64,000 bases of DNA, taken from assembly GCF_004127445.1 (NCBI RefSeq), contig NZ_QEXM01000020.1:124001-188000 (forward strand), written 5' to 3'. Below the pieces are notes generated by a model. It saw only the letters and a list, made by a program, of their open reading frames with translations. It ran no database searches and was not told the DNA's origin. The DNA is from Streptomyces alfalfae (GTDB taxonomy: Bacteria; Actinomycetota; Actinomycetes; Streptomycetales; Streptomycetaceae). Positions 35,213-45,610 of this stretch are shown one piece after another (within the stretch, counting starts at the first letter, position 1; each line of letters starts with the position of its first letter). The position numbers were made by a program, and so were the translations under genes.

Positions 35213-36622
35213 ATGCCGTCCCACGTCTTCGCGGATCACACCGCCGCCCAGCCGCCCGAGCGCGGCGCGGTCGACGCGCTGATCTCGCAGGCACGCCGCC
35301 TGCGCGGCGAGGTGGACGCCATGCGGCGCGAGACCGCGCCCGACGGGGGCGACCCGGCGGGACGCTGGCAGCGGGCGCTGTGCGACCTGGCGGTGCACCA
35401 GCTCAACGACCTCGACGCCCATCTCGCCCAGCTGCGGGACGGCCCGCCGTGCGTCGTGGGGGAACCCGCGGCGCCGGCCGGGACCGCGGAGCGGGACCCG
35501 CGGCGGGGCTCGCTCCTGAGCCGGGTCGGCAGCGCCGAGTGGGATCTCCTCACCGACGAGGCCACCTGGTCCGGCGAGCTCTACGAGATCCTGGGCCGCG
35601 ACACGGCCGCCCCACCCCTCTCCCTGGACGAACTCCCCTCCCTCGTACACGCCGAGGACCAGCCCCGGCTCACCGCGATGGTCACGGACTGCCTCGTCGA
35701 CGGAAAGCCGATCGACGGCGAGTTCCGCGTCCTGCGGCGGGGCGGCGGCGTCCGCCAGGTGCACATGATGGGCGAGCCGGTCCTCGCCCCCGACGGCTCC
35801 ACCGCCTCCATGTGGGCGGTCCTGCGGGACGTGAGCGAGCTGCGCCGCAGCAGGGTCGCCGTCCACGAGAGCCAGGACTCGCTGCGGCGTCCGCGCCACG
35901 GCGCGGAGACCGATCCCCGCCTCGCGGCCGCCCTCCAGGAAGCGGTCCTGCCGCCCTGGCGCGACACCCTGCGCTTCACCGCCGGCGGCCTGGACCTGGC
36001 CGCCGACCACCTCCCCTCCTCCACCGGCGCACCGATCGGCGGCGACTGGCACGACGCCCTCCAACTGCCGAACGGCGACGCCCTGTTGAGCGTCGGCGAC
36101 CTCACAGGGCCCGGCGTCACCGGCGCCTCCGGCATGGCGATGCTGCTCGGCGCCCTGCGCGGCACGGCGGTCACCGGAGCGGGCCCCGCCCACCTCCTCG
36201 GCTGGCTGAACCAGCTCATGGAGGCCACCGCGCGGCCCGCCACCGGCAGCGCCGTCTGCTGCCGCTACGACCCGGCGGCCCACCGCCTCACCTGGGCGCA
36301 GGCCGGGCACCCCGCCCCGCTGCTGTTCCGCGAAGGGGCGGGCCGCGCGCTGACGCCACCGGTCGGCGCACCCCTCGGGTCCCCCTCCGGAGCCTCGTAC
36401 GCGCAGGCCGACGTACAACTGCGCCCGGGTGACCTCCTGTTGCTCCGCACCGACGGTCTGGTCCCCCGGTGCGACCGGGACGCGGCCACGACCGAACTTC
36501 TCTCGATGGCACCCCGCTTCACCGGGGCGCTCAGCGCGCAGGACTGCGTGCGCGCCGTCATGGAGGCGTTCGACGAGGTGCCGCGTGAGGCCGACGCCTG
36601 TCTGCTGATGGCACGGGTGTGA
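35213..36622 (+). CDS. PAS domain-SpoIIE/PP2C serine phosphatase
   Basis: A 469-residue cytosolic protein. Residues 1-85 are a helical region. A PAS-like domain at about 100-225 is recognisable from SAEWDLLTDEATWSGELYEILG and ends in LRDVSELRR. The C-terminal half is a SpoIIE-type phosphatase with the metal-binding GGDWHDALQL and SVGDLTGPG motifs and a TDGL motif near the end. Such proteins dephosphorylate anti-sigma-factor antagonists in stress and development pathways of Streptomyces. No kinase or antagonist gene is adjacent. ATG follows a CCGGAG site. Confidence 0.88.
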   Translation: MPSHVFADHTAAQPPERGAVDALISQARRLRGEVDAMRRETAPDGGDPAGRWQRALCDLAVHQLNDLDAHLAQLRDGPPCVVGEPAAPAGTAERDPRRGSLLSRVGSAEWDLLTDEATWSGELYEILGRDTAAPPLSLDELPSLVHAEDQPRLTAMVTDCLVDGKPIDGEFRVLRRGGGVRQVHMMGEPVLAPDGSTASMWAVLRDVSELRRSRVAVHESQDSLRRPRHGAETDPRLAAALQEAVLPPWRDTLRFTAGGLDLAADHLPSSTGAPIGGDWHDALQLPNGDALLSVGDLTGPGVTGASGMAMLLGALRGTAVTGAGPAHLLGWLNQLMEATARPATGSAVCCRYDPAAHRLTWAQAGHPAPLLFREGAGRALTPPVGAPLGSPSGASYAQADVQLRPGDLLLLRTDGLVPRCDRDAATTELLSMAPRFTGALSAQDCVRAVMEAFDEVPREADACLLMARV

Positions 36623-36705
36623 CCCGCGCCTGACGACACGGTCCGGCCGGTCGCCCTCGGTTCGGTGGTGAGGACGGGCTCGGGCCGGTGTTCAGGACGG
36701 GCGCG

Positions 36706-38199
36706 TCACGCCCTCGCCGTCCTGCCCCCCGCCTTGACCCCCTTCGGCAGCGCGAGCTTGATCTCCTCGCGCAGGTCCTGGATCTTCGGGTAGTCGGAGT
36801 ACTGCGCGGTCAGCCGGAACATCTCGCGCAGCCGGTCCCAGGTGCGGTGGGAGGAGTTGGAGTTTATCGACACCAGGGCCAGGCGTGCGTAGCGGTCGGC
36901 CTGCTCCGGGTCGTCGGCGATGAAGCAGGCGGAGGCCAGCGAGATGTAGTCGAAGATCTGCGAGCGGTCGCGGCCCTTGGCCCGCAGCTCGATGGCGAGT
37001 TTGGCGTGCCGCTGCGCGACGCTCGCCGCCGCCGGGTCGTGTTCGGCGAGCGTGCGGTAGGCCAGGGCCTGCATGCCGTGCAGGTCCGCCTCGTCGAACA
37101 TCTGCATCCAGCTCGGCGGCTCCACGTCCCCCTTGTCGGAGACGAAGAGGTCCTCGGCGAGGCCGAGCGTGCGCCGCATGGCCTGGCCGCGCCCCATCGA
37201 CGCCTGCGCCCAGGCCTCGATGGTGTACAGCATGGCCTTGGTGCGCGGCAGGGCCTCCTCACCGCCGCCGGACTTGGCCAGCTTCATCAGGTCCAGGGCG
37301 TCGTCCGGCTTGCCGAGGTGCACCATCTGGCGCGCGGCCCGCGACAGGGCCTCCCCGGCACGCGGCCGGTCCCCGCCCTCCCGCGCCGCGTGCGCCGCGA
37401 TGACGAAGTACTTCTGCGCCGTGGGTTCGAGGCCGACGTCGTGCGACATCCAGCCGGCGAGGACGGCGAGGTTGGCGGCGACGCCCCACAGGCGTCGCTG
37501 GAGGTGGTCGGGGTGGCGGTAGGCGAGCATGCCGCCCACCTCGTTGAGCTGGCCCACCACGGCCTTGCGCTGGAGTCCGCCGCCGCGGGACGCGTCCCAG
37601 GCGCGGAACACCTCGACCGAGCGCTCCAGCTCCTCGATCTCCTGGGAGCCGATGGGAGCGGCCTCGTAGCGGTCGGCGGCTGCGGGGTCGACGTGCAGGG
37701 GGTCGTGGGTACGGGGGGCGTCGGCCGCGAGGGCCGGGTCGGCGTGCAGCCAGTCATGCATGGCGCTGCTGAGCGCGGAGCCTGCGGCAAGCGCAGCGCC
37801 CGCGCCCACCAAGCCGCGTCGGTTGAGCATGAGGTCCATTCCCGTGAATTCGGTGAGGACCGCGGCCGTCCGCTCGGGCGCCCACGGCACGCCGTCGGGG
37901 TGCTCCACACTCCCGTCGCCCTGCCGCTTCCCTGGGCGTCCCTGCCGGACCAGACCGAGATCCTCAGTGGTCACGACACGGCCGAGACGCTCGGTGAACA
38001 GGACCGCCAGCACCCGCGGCACCGGATCGCGGGGGATCTCCCCCGTGTCGATCCACCGCCGCACCCGCGAGGTGTCGGTGGCCAGCTGGGGATGGCCCAT
38101 GGCCGCCGCCTGCCGGTTCACCAGCCTCGCGAGCTCACCCTTGGACCAGCCGGCCAGGGCGAACAGGTCCGAAAGGCGGGTGTTGGGTTGTCCGTTCAC
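36706..38199 (-). CDS. NsdA-family tetratricopeptide regulator
   Basis: A 497-residue protein. The N-terminal segment (WSKGELARLVNRQAAAMGHPQL then TSRVRRWIDTGEIPRDPVPRVLA) is a helix-turn-helix-like region. An internal Arg-Arg hydrophobic stretch (MLNRRGLVGAGAALAAG) at about 125-143 is typical of this family. TPR-like helices fill residues 190-480. It closely resembles Streptomyces NsdA, a negative regulator of differentiation and antibiotic production, but it may be a paralogue. Tandem GCCAGGG repeats lie just upstream of its start. Confidence 0.75.
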   Translation of the reverse strand: MNGQPNTRLSDLFALAGWSKGELARLVNRQAAAMGHPQLATDTSRVRRWIDTGEIPRDPVPRVLAVLFTERLGRVVTTEDLGLVRQGRPGKRQGDGSVEHPDGVPWAPERTAAVLTEFTGMDLMLNRRGLVGAGAALAAGSALSSAMHDWLHADPALAADAPRTHDPLHVDPAAADRYEAAPIGSQEIEELERSVEVFRAWDASRGGGLQRKAVVGQLNEVGGMLAYRHPDHLQRRLWGVAANLAVLAGWMSHDVGLEPTAQKYFVIAAHAAREGGDRPRAGEALSRAARQMVHLGKPDDALDLMKLAKSGGGEEALPRTKAMLYTIEAWAQASMGRGQAMRRTLGLAEDLFVSDKGDVEPPSWMQMFDEADLHGMQALAYRTLAEHDPAAASVAQRHAKLAIELRAKGRDRSQIFDYISLASACFIADDPEQADRYARLALVSINSNSSHRTWDRLREMFRLTAQYSDYPKIQDLREEIKLALPKGVKAGGRTARA

Positions 38200-38260
38200 G
38201 TCAAGCCCCCAGGTTCTCGGCTGAGTTGACAGTAACCGCCTGTCAGTTGCTGAGCGACTA

Positions 38261-38300
38261 TTCGCCAGGGTTCGCCAGGGTGCGCCAGATGGTGTGCCAG
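38261..38300. repeat. Tandem 10-base repeats upstream of the NsdA-like gene
   Basis: TTCGCCAGGG occurs twice in direct tandem (38261-38280). A diverged copy TGCGCCAGAT follows at 38281-38290, and then GTGTGCCAGGG. They lie 60-100 bases before the start codon at 38199, where a promoter or activator site would be. Confidence 0.7.
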
Positions 38301-38435
38301 GGGGCCCCGGGTGTCAGGTAGGAGTGCGCCACCCCGACCCGGTCGCCGCAAGGCACTCCCCAGGGTGCACCCGAAAGCGGCCGGGCCGGGAGGTGCACGC
38401 AATGCAACAGGCACACGAAGGGATCTGTATCGCCC

Positions 38436-39623
38436 ATGCACACAGCATCGTCCTCCGTGTCCGCCCCGCCCCGGCCGCCGCACCCGCGTCCTCCCGCCCA
38501 GCGGAGCCGCGAGATGCCCCCCTCACCGGGAAGCGGCCCTTATCTGGAGCCGGTGCGGTCCTCCGCCGCGCAGCTCGGCGTCGGCCGTGCGCACCGTCCG
38601 CCCGGGGCCGGCACACAACCGCTCAGCGGGAGACTCGACTTGTCCGGCCCCCACGGGGCGCAACTGCGCGGCGCGATCGCTTCGGTGCACCGCATCTGCC
38701 CGGAGTTCAACCCCGTACAGGTGCTCCGCCGCAACGGCCGCACCGCCCTGCTCATCGGCACCGTCGGGCGCGGCGCCGCCGTCGCCAAGTGCCTGCTCGA
38801 CCACTCGCCCGCCTGGTCGGAGCGGCTGCGGCACGAAATAGCCGCTTACCGTTCCTTCGTCCGCCACCGCCCGCCGGTCAGGGCGCCGCGGCTCATCGCC
38901 GCGGACCCCGACGACTGCACGCTGGTCATCGAGCGGATGCCGGGACGTGTGGCGGCGTTGCAGCGGCATCCGATCGAAACCCCGCCGCGGGCGGACATCC
39001 GCGCGGCGCTCGGTTCCGTCGTCCGCCTCAACCGCTGGCAGCCGCCGATGGAGATGTTCGGCAGGCCGATGGACTACGGCAGGCGGATCGCCCGCTTCCA
39101 CGAGCTGGGCCTGCTGACCGACCGGGACATGGGCGACCTGCAGAAACTGCTGCACGGGATCGCGCACTCGGCCGTCCACCAGGGCGGCGGGCCGTACGCG
39201 ATGTGGCAGTTCTGCCACGGCGACGCCCTGCTCTCGAACATCCTGCTCTCGCCGCCGGGACCCGTCCTCGTCGACTGGGAGCACGCGGGCTGGTACCTGC
39301 CGGGATACGACCTGGCGACGCTGTGGGCGGTCCTCGGTGACGCCCCGGTGGCGCGGCGCGAGATCAGCCAGCTGGCGCAGTCGGCGGGTCCGGCGGCGCG
39401 CGACGCCTTCCTGGTGAACCTGATGCTGGTGCTGACCCGCGAGATCCGTACGTACGAGATGGCCGTGCAGCGCTCGATGCACGGTACGACCCCGGCGGCG
39501 CCGGGCGCGGCCCATCCCGGTGCTGTGCCGTCCGGCGAGGAACAGCGGCTGCTGCTGAGGCGGCTGCACGACGACTGCCAGCTGGCCCGCCGGGCCGTGC
39601 GAGCGGCGGTCGGCACTCGCTGA
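38436..39623 (+). CDS. Aminoglycoside/choline-kinase-fold phosphotransferase
   Basis: A 395-residue protein. The first 80 residues are Pro/Ser/Arg-rich and poorly structured. A kinase-like domain spans about 85-345, with the catalytic loop [13 protein letters not shown] and the metal motif VLVDWEHAG. These are the APH/ChoK signatures. The likely substrate is a small hydroxylated molecule; resistance to an aminoglycoside cannot be claimed. It is divergent from the NsdA-like gene. Confidence 0.78.
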   Translation: MHTASSSVSAPPRPPHPRPPAQRSREMPPSPGSGPYLEPVRSSAAQLGVGRAHRPPGAGTQPLSGRLDLSGPHGAQLRGAIASVHRICPEFNPVQVLRRNGRTALLIGTVGRGAAVAKCLLDHSPAWSERLRHEIAAYRSFVRHRPPVRAPRLIAADPDDCTLVIERMPGRVAALQRHPIETPPRADIRAALGSVVRLNRWQPPMEMFGRPMDYGRRIARFHELGLLTDRDMGDLQKLLHGIAHSAVHQGGGPYAMWQFCHGDALLSNILLSPPGPVLVDWEHAGWYLPGYDLATLWAVLGDAPVARREISQLAQSAGPAARDAFLVNLMLVLTREIRTYEMAVQRSMHGTTPAAPGAAHPGAVPSGEEQRLLLRRLHDDCQLARRAVRAAVGTR

Positions 39624-39755
39624 CGGGGACGGAGGCCCGCGGCGCGCCAAGGGGGGCCCGGGCGCACCGCGGACCTTCGTATGCCCCTGGTCTGCGCCTG
39701 CGGCCATGCCGGCGGGAACCGCCCGGCGGCCTATGCCGCGATGGCCCGCCGCTCG

Positions 39756-39812
39756 GGTCGCGTGCGCGCGCCGCTCGGGTCGCGCCCGCTTTGGTCGCGT
39801 GCGCGCGCCGCT
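39756..39812. repeat. 20-base perfect direct repeat upstream of the hydrolase gene
   Basis: The same 20-base word, starting GGTCGCGTGC and ending GCGCGCCGCT, occurs at 39756-39775 and 39793-39812, 37 bases apart. GCCGCTCGGGTCGCG is also duplicated nearby. The block lies in the 268-base gap between two plus-strand genes. It may be a regulatory or slippage-derived repeat. Confidence 0.7.
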
Positions 39813-39891
39813 TTGGGCGTGAGGGCGGGAGTATCGGCCATGCTGTCACGTTCCCTCTACGGCTGCGGACTTGTGACCGTAGCGTCAGGGT

Positions 39892-40725
39892 ATGTCCGTC
39901 ACTGACGCAGAGCAGATCGACCGGGCCAACGCCTCCGGTCGCACCCCGGTCGTGTTCGTGCACGGCCTGTGGATGCTGGCAAGCAGCTGGGACCACTGGC
40001 TCCCGCACTTCGAGGCCGCCGGGTACGCGCCGGTCGCGCTGACCTGGCCCGGTGAACCGGCGACGGTGGCCGAGGCCCGCGAGCGCCCCGAGGCCATCGC
40101 GGGCAAGACCGTCAAGATCGTCGCCGACCACCTGGCGGGCCTGATCGGCACGCTGGAGCGCAGGCCCGCCGTCATCGGGCACTCCGTGGGCGGGCTGCTC
40201 ACGCAGATCCTCGCGGGGCGCGGCCTGTCCGCGGTCTCCGTGGCGATCGACCCGGCGCCGTTCCGCGGCGTCCTGGCGCTGCCCCTGTCGACGATGCGCT
40301 CGCTGCGCCCCGTGATCGCCAACCCGGCCGACCGCAAGCGCGCCAAGCTCCTGACCTTCCCCCAGTTCCGCTACGCGTACGCCAACGCCGTCAGCGAGGA
40401 GGAGGCCAGGGCCATCTACGACCGCTACGCCGTGCCGGCGCCCTGCGTCGTGCCCGCGCAGGCGGCGATGGCCAACCTCAATCCGCGCACCGAGGCCAGG
40501 GCGGACTGCCGGACCGTGCGGCGCGGCCCGCTGCTGATCATCTCCGGGGGGAAGGACAACGCGGTGCCCTGGGCGATGGCGAACGGCGCGTACAAGCGGC
40601 AGAAGGGCAACGCCTCCGTCACGGAGATCGTCGAGCTGCACGGGCGGGACCACGCGCTGACCCTGGACAGCCGGTGGGGGGAGGTCGCCGACACCGCCCT
40701 CGCGTTCGTGCGCCGCTTCGTCTGA
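39892..40725 (+). CDS. Alpha/beta-hydrolase
   Basis: A 277-residue serine hydrolase with the oxyanion HG motif in VVFVHGLW. The nucleophile lies in GHSVGG, the acid in ISGGKDNAVPW and the His in HGRDHALT. There is no signal peptide, so it is cytosolic. The substrate is not predictable. The ribosome site is weak, and the upstream gap contains long direct repeats. Confidence 0.88.
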   Translation: MSVTDAEQIDRANASGRTPVVFVHGLWMLASSWDHWLPHFEAAGYAPVALTWPGEPATVAEARERPEAIAGKTVKIVADHLAGLIGTLERRPAVIGHSVGGLLTQILAGRGLSAVSVAIDPAPFRGVLALPLSTMRSLRPVIANPADRKRAKLLTFPQFRYAYANAVSEEEARAIYDRYAVPAPCVVPAQAAMANLNPRTEARADCRTVRRGPLLIISGGKDNAVPWAMANGAYKRQKGNASVTEIVELHGRDHALTLDSRWGEVADTALAFVRRFV

Positions 40726-41025
40726 GCGGCACGCCGCCGCGTCCGGGCCGCCGACGCGGGCGTGCACGGCGGGCGCGCACAGGTGTCGTGCTCATCCGAA
40801 CAGGTGGTCTTCACTCCGCTCATTGGTCCACGCCACTGACGCACCGCAGGCGGTATGGCCTCCCTGGCGAAAAACTCTCCCTGACCGGGCCGGACCAGCG
40901 CTGACTCGGGAAACCGCTTGTCCTGAGCATGATTGACGGATCGTCGGTCAGCCGGTACCACTGACGCACGCCCGGCCCGCACGTCCCGTCACGCTTCACC
41001 GGCCCAGACGTCCCAGGAGGCTGCA
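40726..41025. promoter_or_regulatory. 300-base gap before the amidase gene
   Basis: No gene is supported here. The segment presumably carries the amidase promoter. The only clear element is AGGAGG at 41015-41020, which sets the TTG start of the next gene. An earlier in-frame TTG at 40933 lacks a ribosome site. Confidence 0.5.
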
Positions 41026-43017
41026 TTGCGAGCATCCGCCCGCGCCCGTACGTCGTCCGCGCGCAGACGCACCATCAGGACGGCGGGCGCCCTCGCGTCG
41101 GCCGGGCTGCTGGTGCCGCTGCTCGGCGCGGCCCCGTCACCCGGCGCCGACCGACCGTCGTCCGACACCGACCTCCAGGGCGCCTTCGCCGCCGCGTCCG
41201 CGGAGTACCGCGTGCCGCAGAGCGTGCTGCTCGGCGTCTCCTACCTCCAGTCACGCTGGGACGCGCACGGTGGCGCGGCCAGCGTCACCGGCGGCTACGG
41301 CCCCATGCACCTGACCGACGCGCGCACCGCCCTGGCCGCCGCCTCGCACCACAGCGAGGGCACGGAGGACCCGCGCGGCGACACCTCGCGTCCCGCGAAG
41401 CCGCCGAAGGCGCACGTGCCCGCGGAGAGCGAGGTCCCCGCGCGGCTCATGACGCTGCCGCGCGCGGCGGAGCTGACCGGCCTGCCCGCCGAGAAGCTGC
41501 GTACCGACGTGGCCGCGAACGTGGAGGGCGGCGCGGCGCTGCTCGCAGCGGCCCAGAAGAAGCTCGGCAAGCCGCTGGGCGGTGATCCCGCCGACTGGTA
41601 CGGCGCGGTCGCCCGCTTCTCCATGGCGGACGACGAGGCGACGGCGGCGACGTACGCCAATGACGTGTTCGCCGTCATCCGCGACGGCGAGCGGCGCACC
41701 ACGGACGCGGGACAGCGCGTGACGCTCGCGCCGGTCCCGGGGCTCAGGCCCGACGCCGCGCAGGTCGAGCGCATGGGTCTGCGCAAGGCGCCGACGGGCG
41801 GCACGGAGTGCCCCAAGACCGTCGCGTGCGAGTGGATCCCCGCGCCGTACGAGGAGTTCAAGGACCCCAACGGAAACCCCGACTACGGCAACCACGACCT
41901 CGGGGACCGGCCCAAGAGTCAGAGCATCGACTCGATCGTCATCCATGACACCGAGGGCCGGTGGGAGGGTGTCCTGAAGATGGTGCAGGACCCGACCTAC
42001 GTGTCGTGGCAGTACTCCCTGCGCTCCACCGACGGCCACATCGCCCAGCACGTGAAGGCCAAGGACGTCGCCTGGCACGCGGGCAACTGGTACGTGAACT
42101 CCACGTCGATCGGGCTGGAGCACGAGGGCTTCCTCGTCGCCCCCGACACCTGGTACACCGAGGCCATGTACCGGACGTCGGCCCGTCTGGTGAAGTACCT
42201 CGCCAAGCGGTACGACATCCCGCTGGACCGGCAGCACATCCTGGGCCACGACAACGTCCAGGGCACGACGAGCGCCGGCATCCCGGGCATGCACACCGAC
42301 CCGGGCCCCTACTGGGACTGGCAGCACTACTTCACGCTGCTCGGCAAGCCGTTCAAGCGCACGGCGGGCGCGAAGGGCGGCGTGGTGACGGTGGCTCCGG
42401 AGTACGCCCGGAACAGGCCGGAGTACACGGGCTGCGAGAAGCCGGGCCAGAAGTGCGTGCCGCACGGTTCGGCGGCGGTGCGCGTGCACACCGAGCCGCG
42501 CGACGACGCCCCGCTGATCAAGGACATCGGCAAGCGGCCCGGCGGCCAGGACTCCACGATCGACGTGAACGACGTCGGCGCCCGGCTCTCGACCGGCCAG
42601 CAGTACGCGGTCGCCGAGCGCAGGGGCGACTGGACGGCCGTCTGGTACCTCGGCCAGAAGGCCTGGTTCAAGAACCCGAAGAAGCAGCCCACGGCGGTCG
42701 ACGCCAAGGGCCTGGTGGTGACGCCGAAGGAGGGCGCCACGGAGGTGCCGGTCTACGGCCGGGCCTACCCGGAGAAGGAGGCCTACCCTGCGGGCGTGCC
42801 CGTCCAGGCCGTCTCGCCGCTGCCGTACAAGATCCTCGCGGGCCAGAAGTACGTGGTCGGCGACAAGGTCCCCGGTGAGTACTTCTACGCGCCGACGTTC
42901 GACACCGCGCCGCACAAGGTGGTGCGCGGCAAGGACATGTACTACGTGATCCAGTACGGGCACCGGATCGGGTACGTGCGGGCGGCCGATGTGCGGGTGG
43001 CTCCCTCGTCGAAGTGA
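41026..43017 (+). CDS. Secreted N-acetylmuramoyl-L-alanine amidase (Amidase_2) with lysozyme-like and SH3-like regions
   Basis: A 663-residue exported protein. The start is TTG at 41026, six bases after AGGAGG, giving an Arg-rich signal peptide ending near residue 40. Residues 50-240 resemble a transglycosylase-type helical domain (EYRVPQSVLLGVSYLQSRWD). The amidase domain at about 300-440 has zinc-binding His in IVIHDTEG and MHTDPG plus the HNDVQG-like GHDNVQG turn. SH3-like repeats follow to the end. It should cleave the amide bond between muramic acid and peptide in cell-wall peptidoglycan. No resistance or phage genes are nearby. Confidence 0.9.
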   Translation: MRASARARTSSARRRTIRTAGALASAGLLVPLLGAAPSPGADRPSSDTDLQGAFAAASAEYRVPQSVLLGVSYLQSRWDAHGGAASVTGGYGPMHLTDARTALAAASHHSEGTEDPRGDTSRPAKPPKAHVPAESEVPARLMTLPRAAELTGLPAEKLRTDVAANVEGGAALLAAAQKKLGKPLGGDPADWYGAVARFSMADDEATAATYANDVFAVIRDGERRTTDAGQRVTLAPVPGLRPDAAQVERMGLRKAPTGGTECPKTVACEWIPAPYEEFKDPNGNPDYGNHDLGDRPKSQSIDSIVIHDTEGRWEGVLKMVQDPTYVSWQYSLRSTDGHIAQHVKAKDVAWHAGNWYVNSTSIGLEHEGFLVAPDTWYTEAMYRTSARLVKYLAKRYDIPLDRQHILGHDNVQGTTSAGIPGMHTDPGPYWDWQHYFTLLGKPFKRTAGAKGGVVTVAPEYARNRPEYTGCEKPGQKCVPHGSAAVRVHTEPRDDAPLIKDIGKRPGGQDSTIDVNDVGARLSTGQQYAVAERRGDWTAVWYLGQKAWFKNPKKQPTAVDAKGLVVTPKEGATEVPVYGRAYPEKEAYPAGVPVQAVSPLPYKILAGQKYVVGDKVPGEYFYAPTFDTAPHKVVRGKDMYYVIQYGHRIGYVRAADVRVAPSSK

Positions 43018-43117
43018 CGGTGGCACGACCGGCCGGGTCCGGGTCCGCGTGGGGGCGGGCCGGGGCCCGGCTTCCGTGCGTCTGCGTGGCTGTGCGGCTG
43101 TGTCGGCTGCGGGCGGC

Positions 43118-45493
43118 TCAGCCGAAGACGTGGCGCTGTCCGGCGCGGGCCCGGAAGGTCTTCGTCCCGCCTGGGAACAGGGTGGAGCGCAGGGTGAGTT
43201 CACGGGTGCGCGACGCCCTGACGGCGACGCGGGTGGCGCGGCCCGCCGCCCAGGTGAGGTCGAGCGTGGCGCCGCCGCGTGCGCGCAGGCCGCTGACCGA
43301 GCCGTCCGGCCAGCTCGCGGGCAGTGCGGGCAGGATGTCGAGCACGCCGTGCTGGCTCTGCAGCAGCATCTCCACGATGCCGGAGGTCGCCCCGAAGTTG
43401 CCGTCGATCTGGAACGGCGGGTGGGTGTCCCAGAGGTTGGGCAGCGTGGAGGACGTGAGCTGTTCGCCGAGCATCCTGTGGGCGTGGTCGCCGTCGCGCA
43501 GCCGCGCCCAGAAGTTGATCTTCCAGGCCTTGGACCAGCCGGTGCCGCCGTCGCCGCGCGCCATGAGCGAGACCTTCGCCGCGTCGGCGTACGCGCTGCC
43601 CGCCTCGATCTGCCGTCCGGGGTGCAGGGCGTAGAGGTGGGAGACGTGCCGGTGCTCGTCGGTCCTGTCGTCGAGGTCGGCCTTCCACTCCTGGAGCTGG
43701 CCCCACGAGCCGATCCGCAGCCCCGGGTCGAGGTCGGCCAGGGTCCGTTCGAGCTCGGTGCGGAACGCGCGTGAGTCACCGAGGACCCGGGCCGCCTGAA
43801 GGGTGTTGGTGAACAGGTCGTGGACGATCTGCTGGGCCATGGCGCCGCCCGCGGTGAAGTCCCCGTGCTCGGGCGAGTAGCTGGGCGTGACGACCAGCTT
43901 GCCGTCGCGCGGGTCGGTGCGCAGGTTGTCCAGCCAGAACTCCGCGGCCTCCTTCAGCACCGGGTAGGCCGTGGTGCGCAGGTAATCCGTGGAGCCGCTG
44001 AAGCGGTAGTGCTCGTAGAGCTGGGCGGTGAGCCAGGCCGCGGCTTCGGGGAACCAGAAGGCGGTCGACCAGTCGTGCGCTCCGGTGAACCCGTAGGGGT
44101 TGGTCTCGTTGTGCACGACCCAGCCGCGGCTTCCGAACATCTCCTCGGCGGTGCGGCGGCCCGGCGCGCGCAGCGCCTCGACGAAGCGGTCGTAGGGGGC
44201 GGCGGTCTCCGCGAGGTTGGCGGCCTCGGCGGGCCAGTAGTTCATCTGGAGGTTGATGTTGGTGTGGTGGTCCGCCGACCAGGGCGGGGTGGTGCTGTTG
44301 TTCCAGACGCCCTGGAGGTTGGCGGGCAGGGAGCCCGCGCGCGAGGAGGCGATGAGGAGGTAGCGCCCGTACTGGAAGAACAGCGCTTCGAGCGCGCGGT
44401 CGGCGGGGCTCGCGCCGCCCCCGTACTCCTTGAGCAGCCGGTCGGTGGGCACGTCCGCGGGCATGGCCTGCCCGATGTCGAGGGCGACGCGGCCGAACAG
44501 GGCGCGGTGGTCGCGCAGGTGCCGGGCGCGAAGTGCCGCGTGGCCCGCCGCGACGGCCTTGTCCACGGTCCGCGTGACGTCGGCGTGCGGGTCGTCGCCC
44601 CGGTAGCGGGGGTAGGTGTCGGCGTAGTCGGTGCCGGCGGCGAGGACGAACCAGACGCTGTCGGCGCCGGTGACCGTGACGCTGCCGTCGGCGTCGGCGA
44701 CGCGGGTGCCGCCCCGGTGTCCGACGCGCAGCTGTGCCTCGAAGGCCAGGCCGTTGTCGGCGAGCGCGCCGCGCACCGTGATCCGGTCGCCGTCCGCCGT
44801 CGCGGTGGAGTCGGCGCGGGGCGAGGAGTACCGCAGGGTGCAGGTGACCTCGCCGGCACGGTCGGCGAAGAGCAGCCCGACGATCACCCCGTGCGGGTAC
44901 GAGGCGAAGAACTCCCGCTGGTGGCGCACCTGTTGGTGCTCGTACGTGACGGTCGCGAGCCCTTGTGCGAGATCGAGCGCACGGCGGTAGCCGGCGCCGG
45001 GCTCGGCCGGGGCCCCGGGCACGTCGATGTGCAGGTCGCCGAAGGTCTGGTGGGCGCCGTAGCCGCGTCTGGCCTGGCCGAGCCGGTCCGCGACCGCGTC
45101 GGGGGCGAGCCGCCCCTCGGCGTCGAGTTCCGCGCGGACCCCGTCGAGGGCGCCGGGTCTCGGGGCGCGCCAGTTGCCGAAGTCGTAGCCGCCCTTCGAT
45201 CCCGGGCCGCCGGTCCACAGTGTCTTCTCGTTGAACTGGAGCCGTTCGGAGGCGAGGGTTCCGAAGACCATGGCGCCGAGGGCGCCGTTGCCGATGGGCA
45301 GGGCCTCGCGCTCCCAGTCGGCGGCGGGAGTGGCGTACCAGAGCCGCAAGTCATCGGAGGTGTCACCCGCCGCCCCCTCGGCGGCCCCGGCGTCGGTGAG
45401 CGCTCCGCTCCCGGCCACCAGCATGGCGGCGGGGCCCAGCGCCGACGTCATCGTGGCTCTTCGCGTGATCCCCTGAGAGGTCCCCTGAGTCAT
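43118..45493 (-). CDS. Secreted GH95 alpha-L-fucosidase/galactosidase
   Basis: A 791-residue enzyme with a probable Tat signal ([12 protein letters not shown]) near residues 8-20. The N-terminal sandwich begins [19 protein letters not shown]. The catalytic Asn pair is in [16 protein letters not shown] and the acid Glu in YSPEHG, both typical of GH95. GH95 enzymes remove alpha-1,2-linked L-fucose (some act on L-galactose) by inversion. ATG at 45493 is preferred because it places the twin Arg near the N terminus; its ribosome site is weak. It is a monocistronic gene. Confidence 0.9.
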   Translation of the reverse strand: MTQGTSQGITRRATMTSALGPAAMLVAGSGALTDAGAAEGAAGDTSDDLRLWYATPAADWEREALPIGNGALGAMVFGTLASERLQFNEKTLWTGGPGSKGGYDFGNWRAPRPGALDGVRAELDAEGRLAPDAVADRLGQARRGYGAHQTFGDLHIDVPGAPAEPGAGYRRALDLAQGLATVTYEHQQVRHQREFFASYPHGVIVGLLFADRAGEVTCTLRYSSPRADSTATADGDRITVRGALADNGLAFEAQLRVGHRGGTRVADADGSVTVTGADSVWFVLAAGTDYADTYPRYRGDDPHADVTRTVDKAVAAGHAALRARHLRDHRALFGRVALDIGQAMPADVPTDRLLKEYGGGASPADRALEALFFQYGRYLLIASSRAGSLPANLQGVWNNSTTPPWSADHHTNINLQMNYWPAEAANLAETAAPYDRFVEALRAPGRRTAEEMFGSRGWVVHNETNPYGFTGAHDWSTAFWFPEAAAWLTAQLYEHYRFSGSTDYLRTTAYPVLKEAAEFWLDNLRTDPRDGKLVVTPSYSPEHGDFTAGGAMAQQIVHDLFTNTLQAARVLGDSRAFRTELERTLADLDPGLRIGSWGQLQEWKADLDDRTDEHRHVSHLYALHPGRQIEAGSAYADAAKVSLMARGDGGTGWSKAWKINFWARLRDGDHAHRMLGEQLTSSTLPNLWDTHPPFQIDGNFGATSGIVEMLLQSQHGVLDILPALPASWPDGSVSGLRARGGATLDLTWAAGRATRVAVRASRTRELTLRSTLFPGGTKTFRARAGQRHVFG

Positions 45494-45610
45494 GACCGGC
45501 CACGCTAAAGGTCCGATGACTGGGTGGCAAGACAGGAAACAGCCCCGCTCCATGGACAGAACGGGGCGGCACTTGGACGGATGTGGGTCCCCGTGGTCAG
45601 GGGGTGCAGG

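Noticed and set aside
38436..39623. Aminoglycoside resistance gene
   Set aside because: Only the general phosphotransferase motifs are present; no aminoglycoside genes lie near.
39681..39905. 74-residue plus-strand frame before the hydrolase
   Set aside because: Runs through direct repeats, lacks a ribosome site and overlaps the hydrolase start out of frame.
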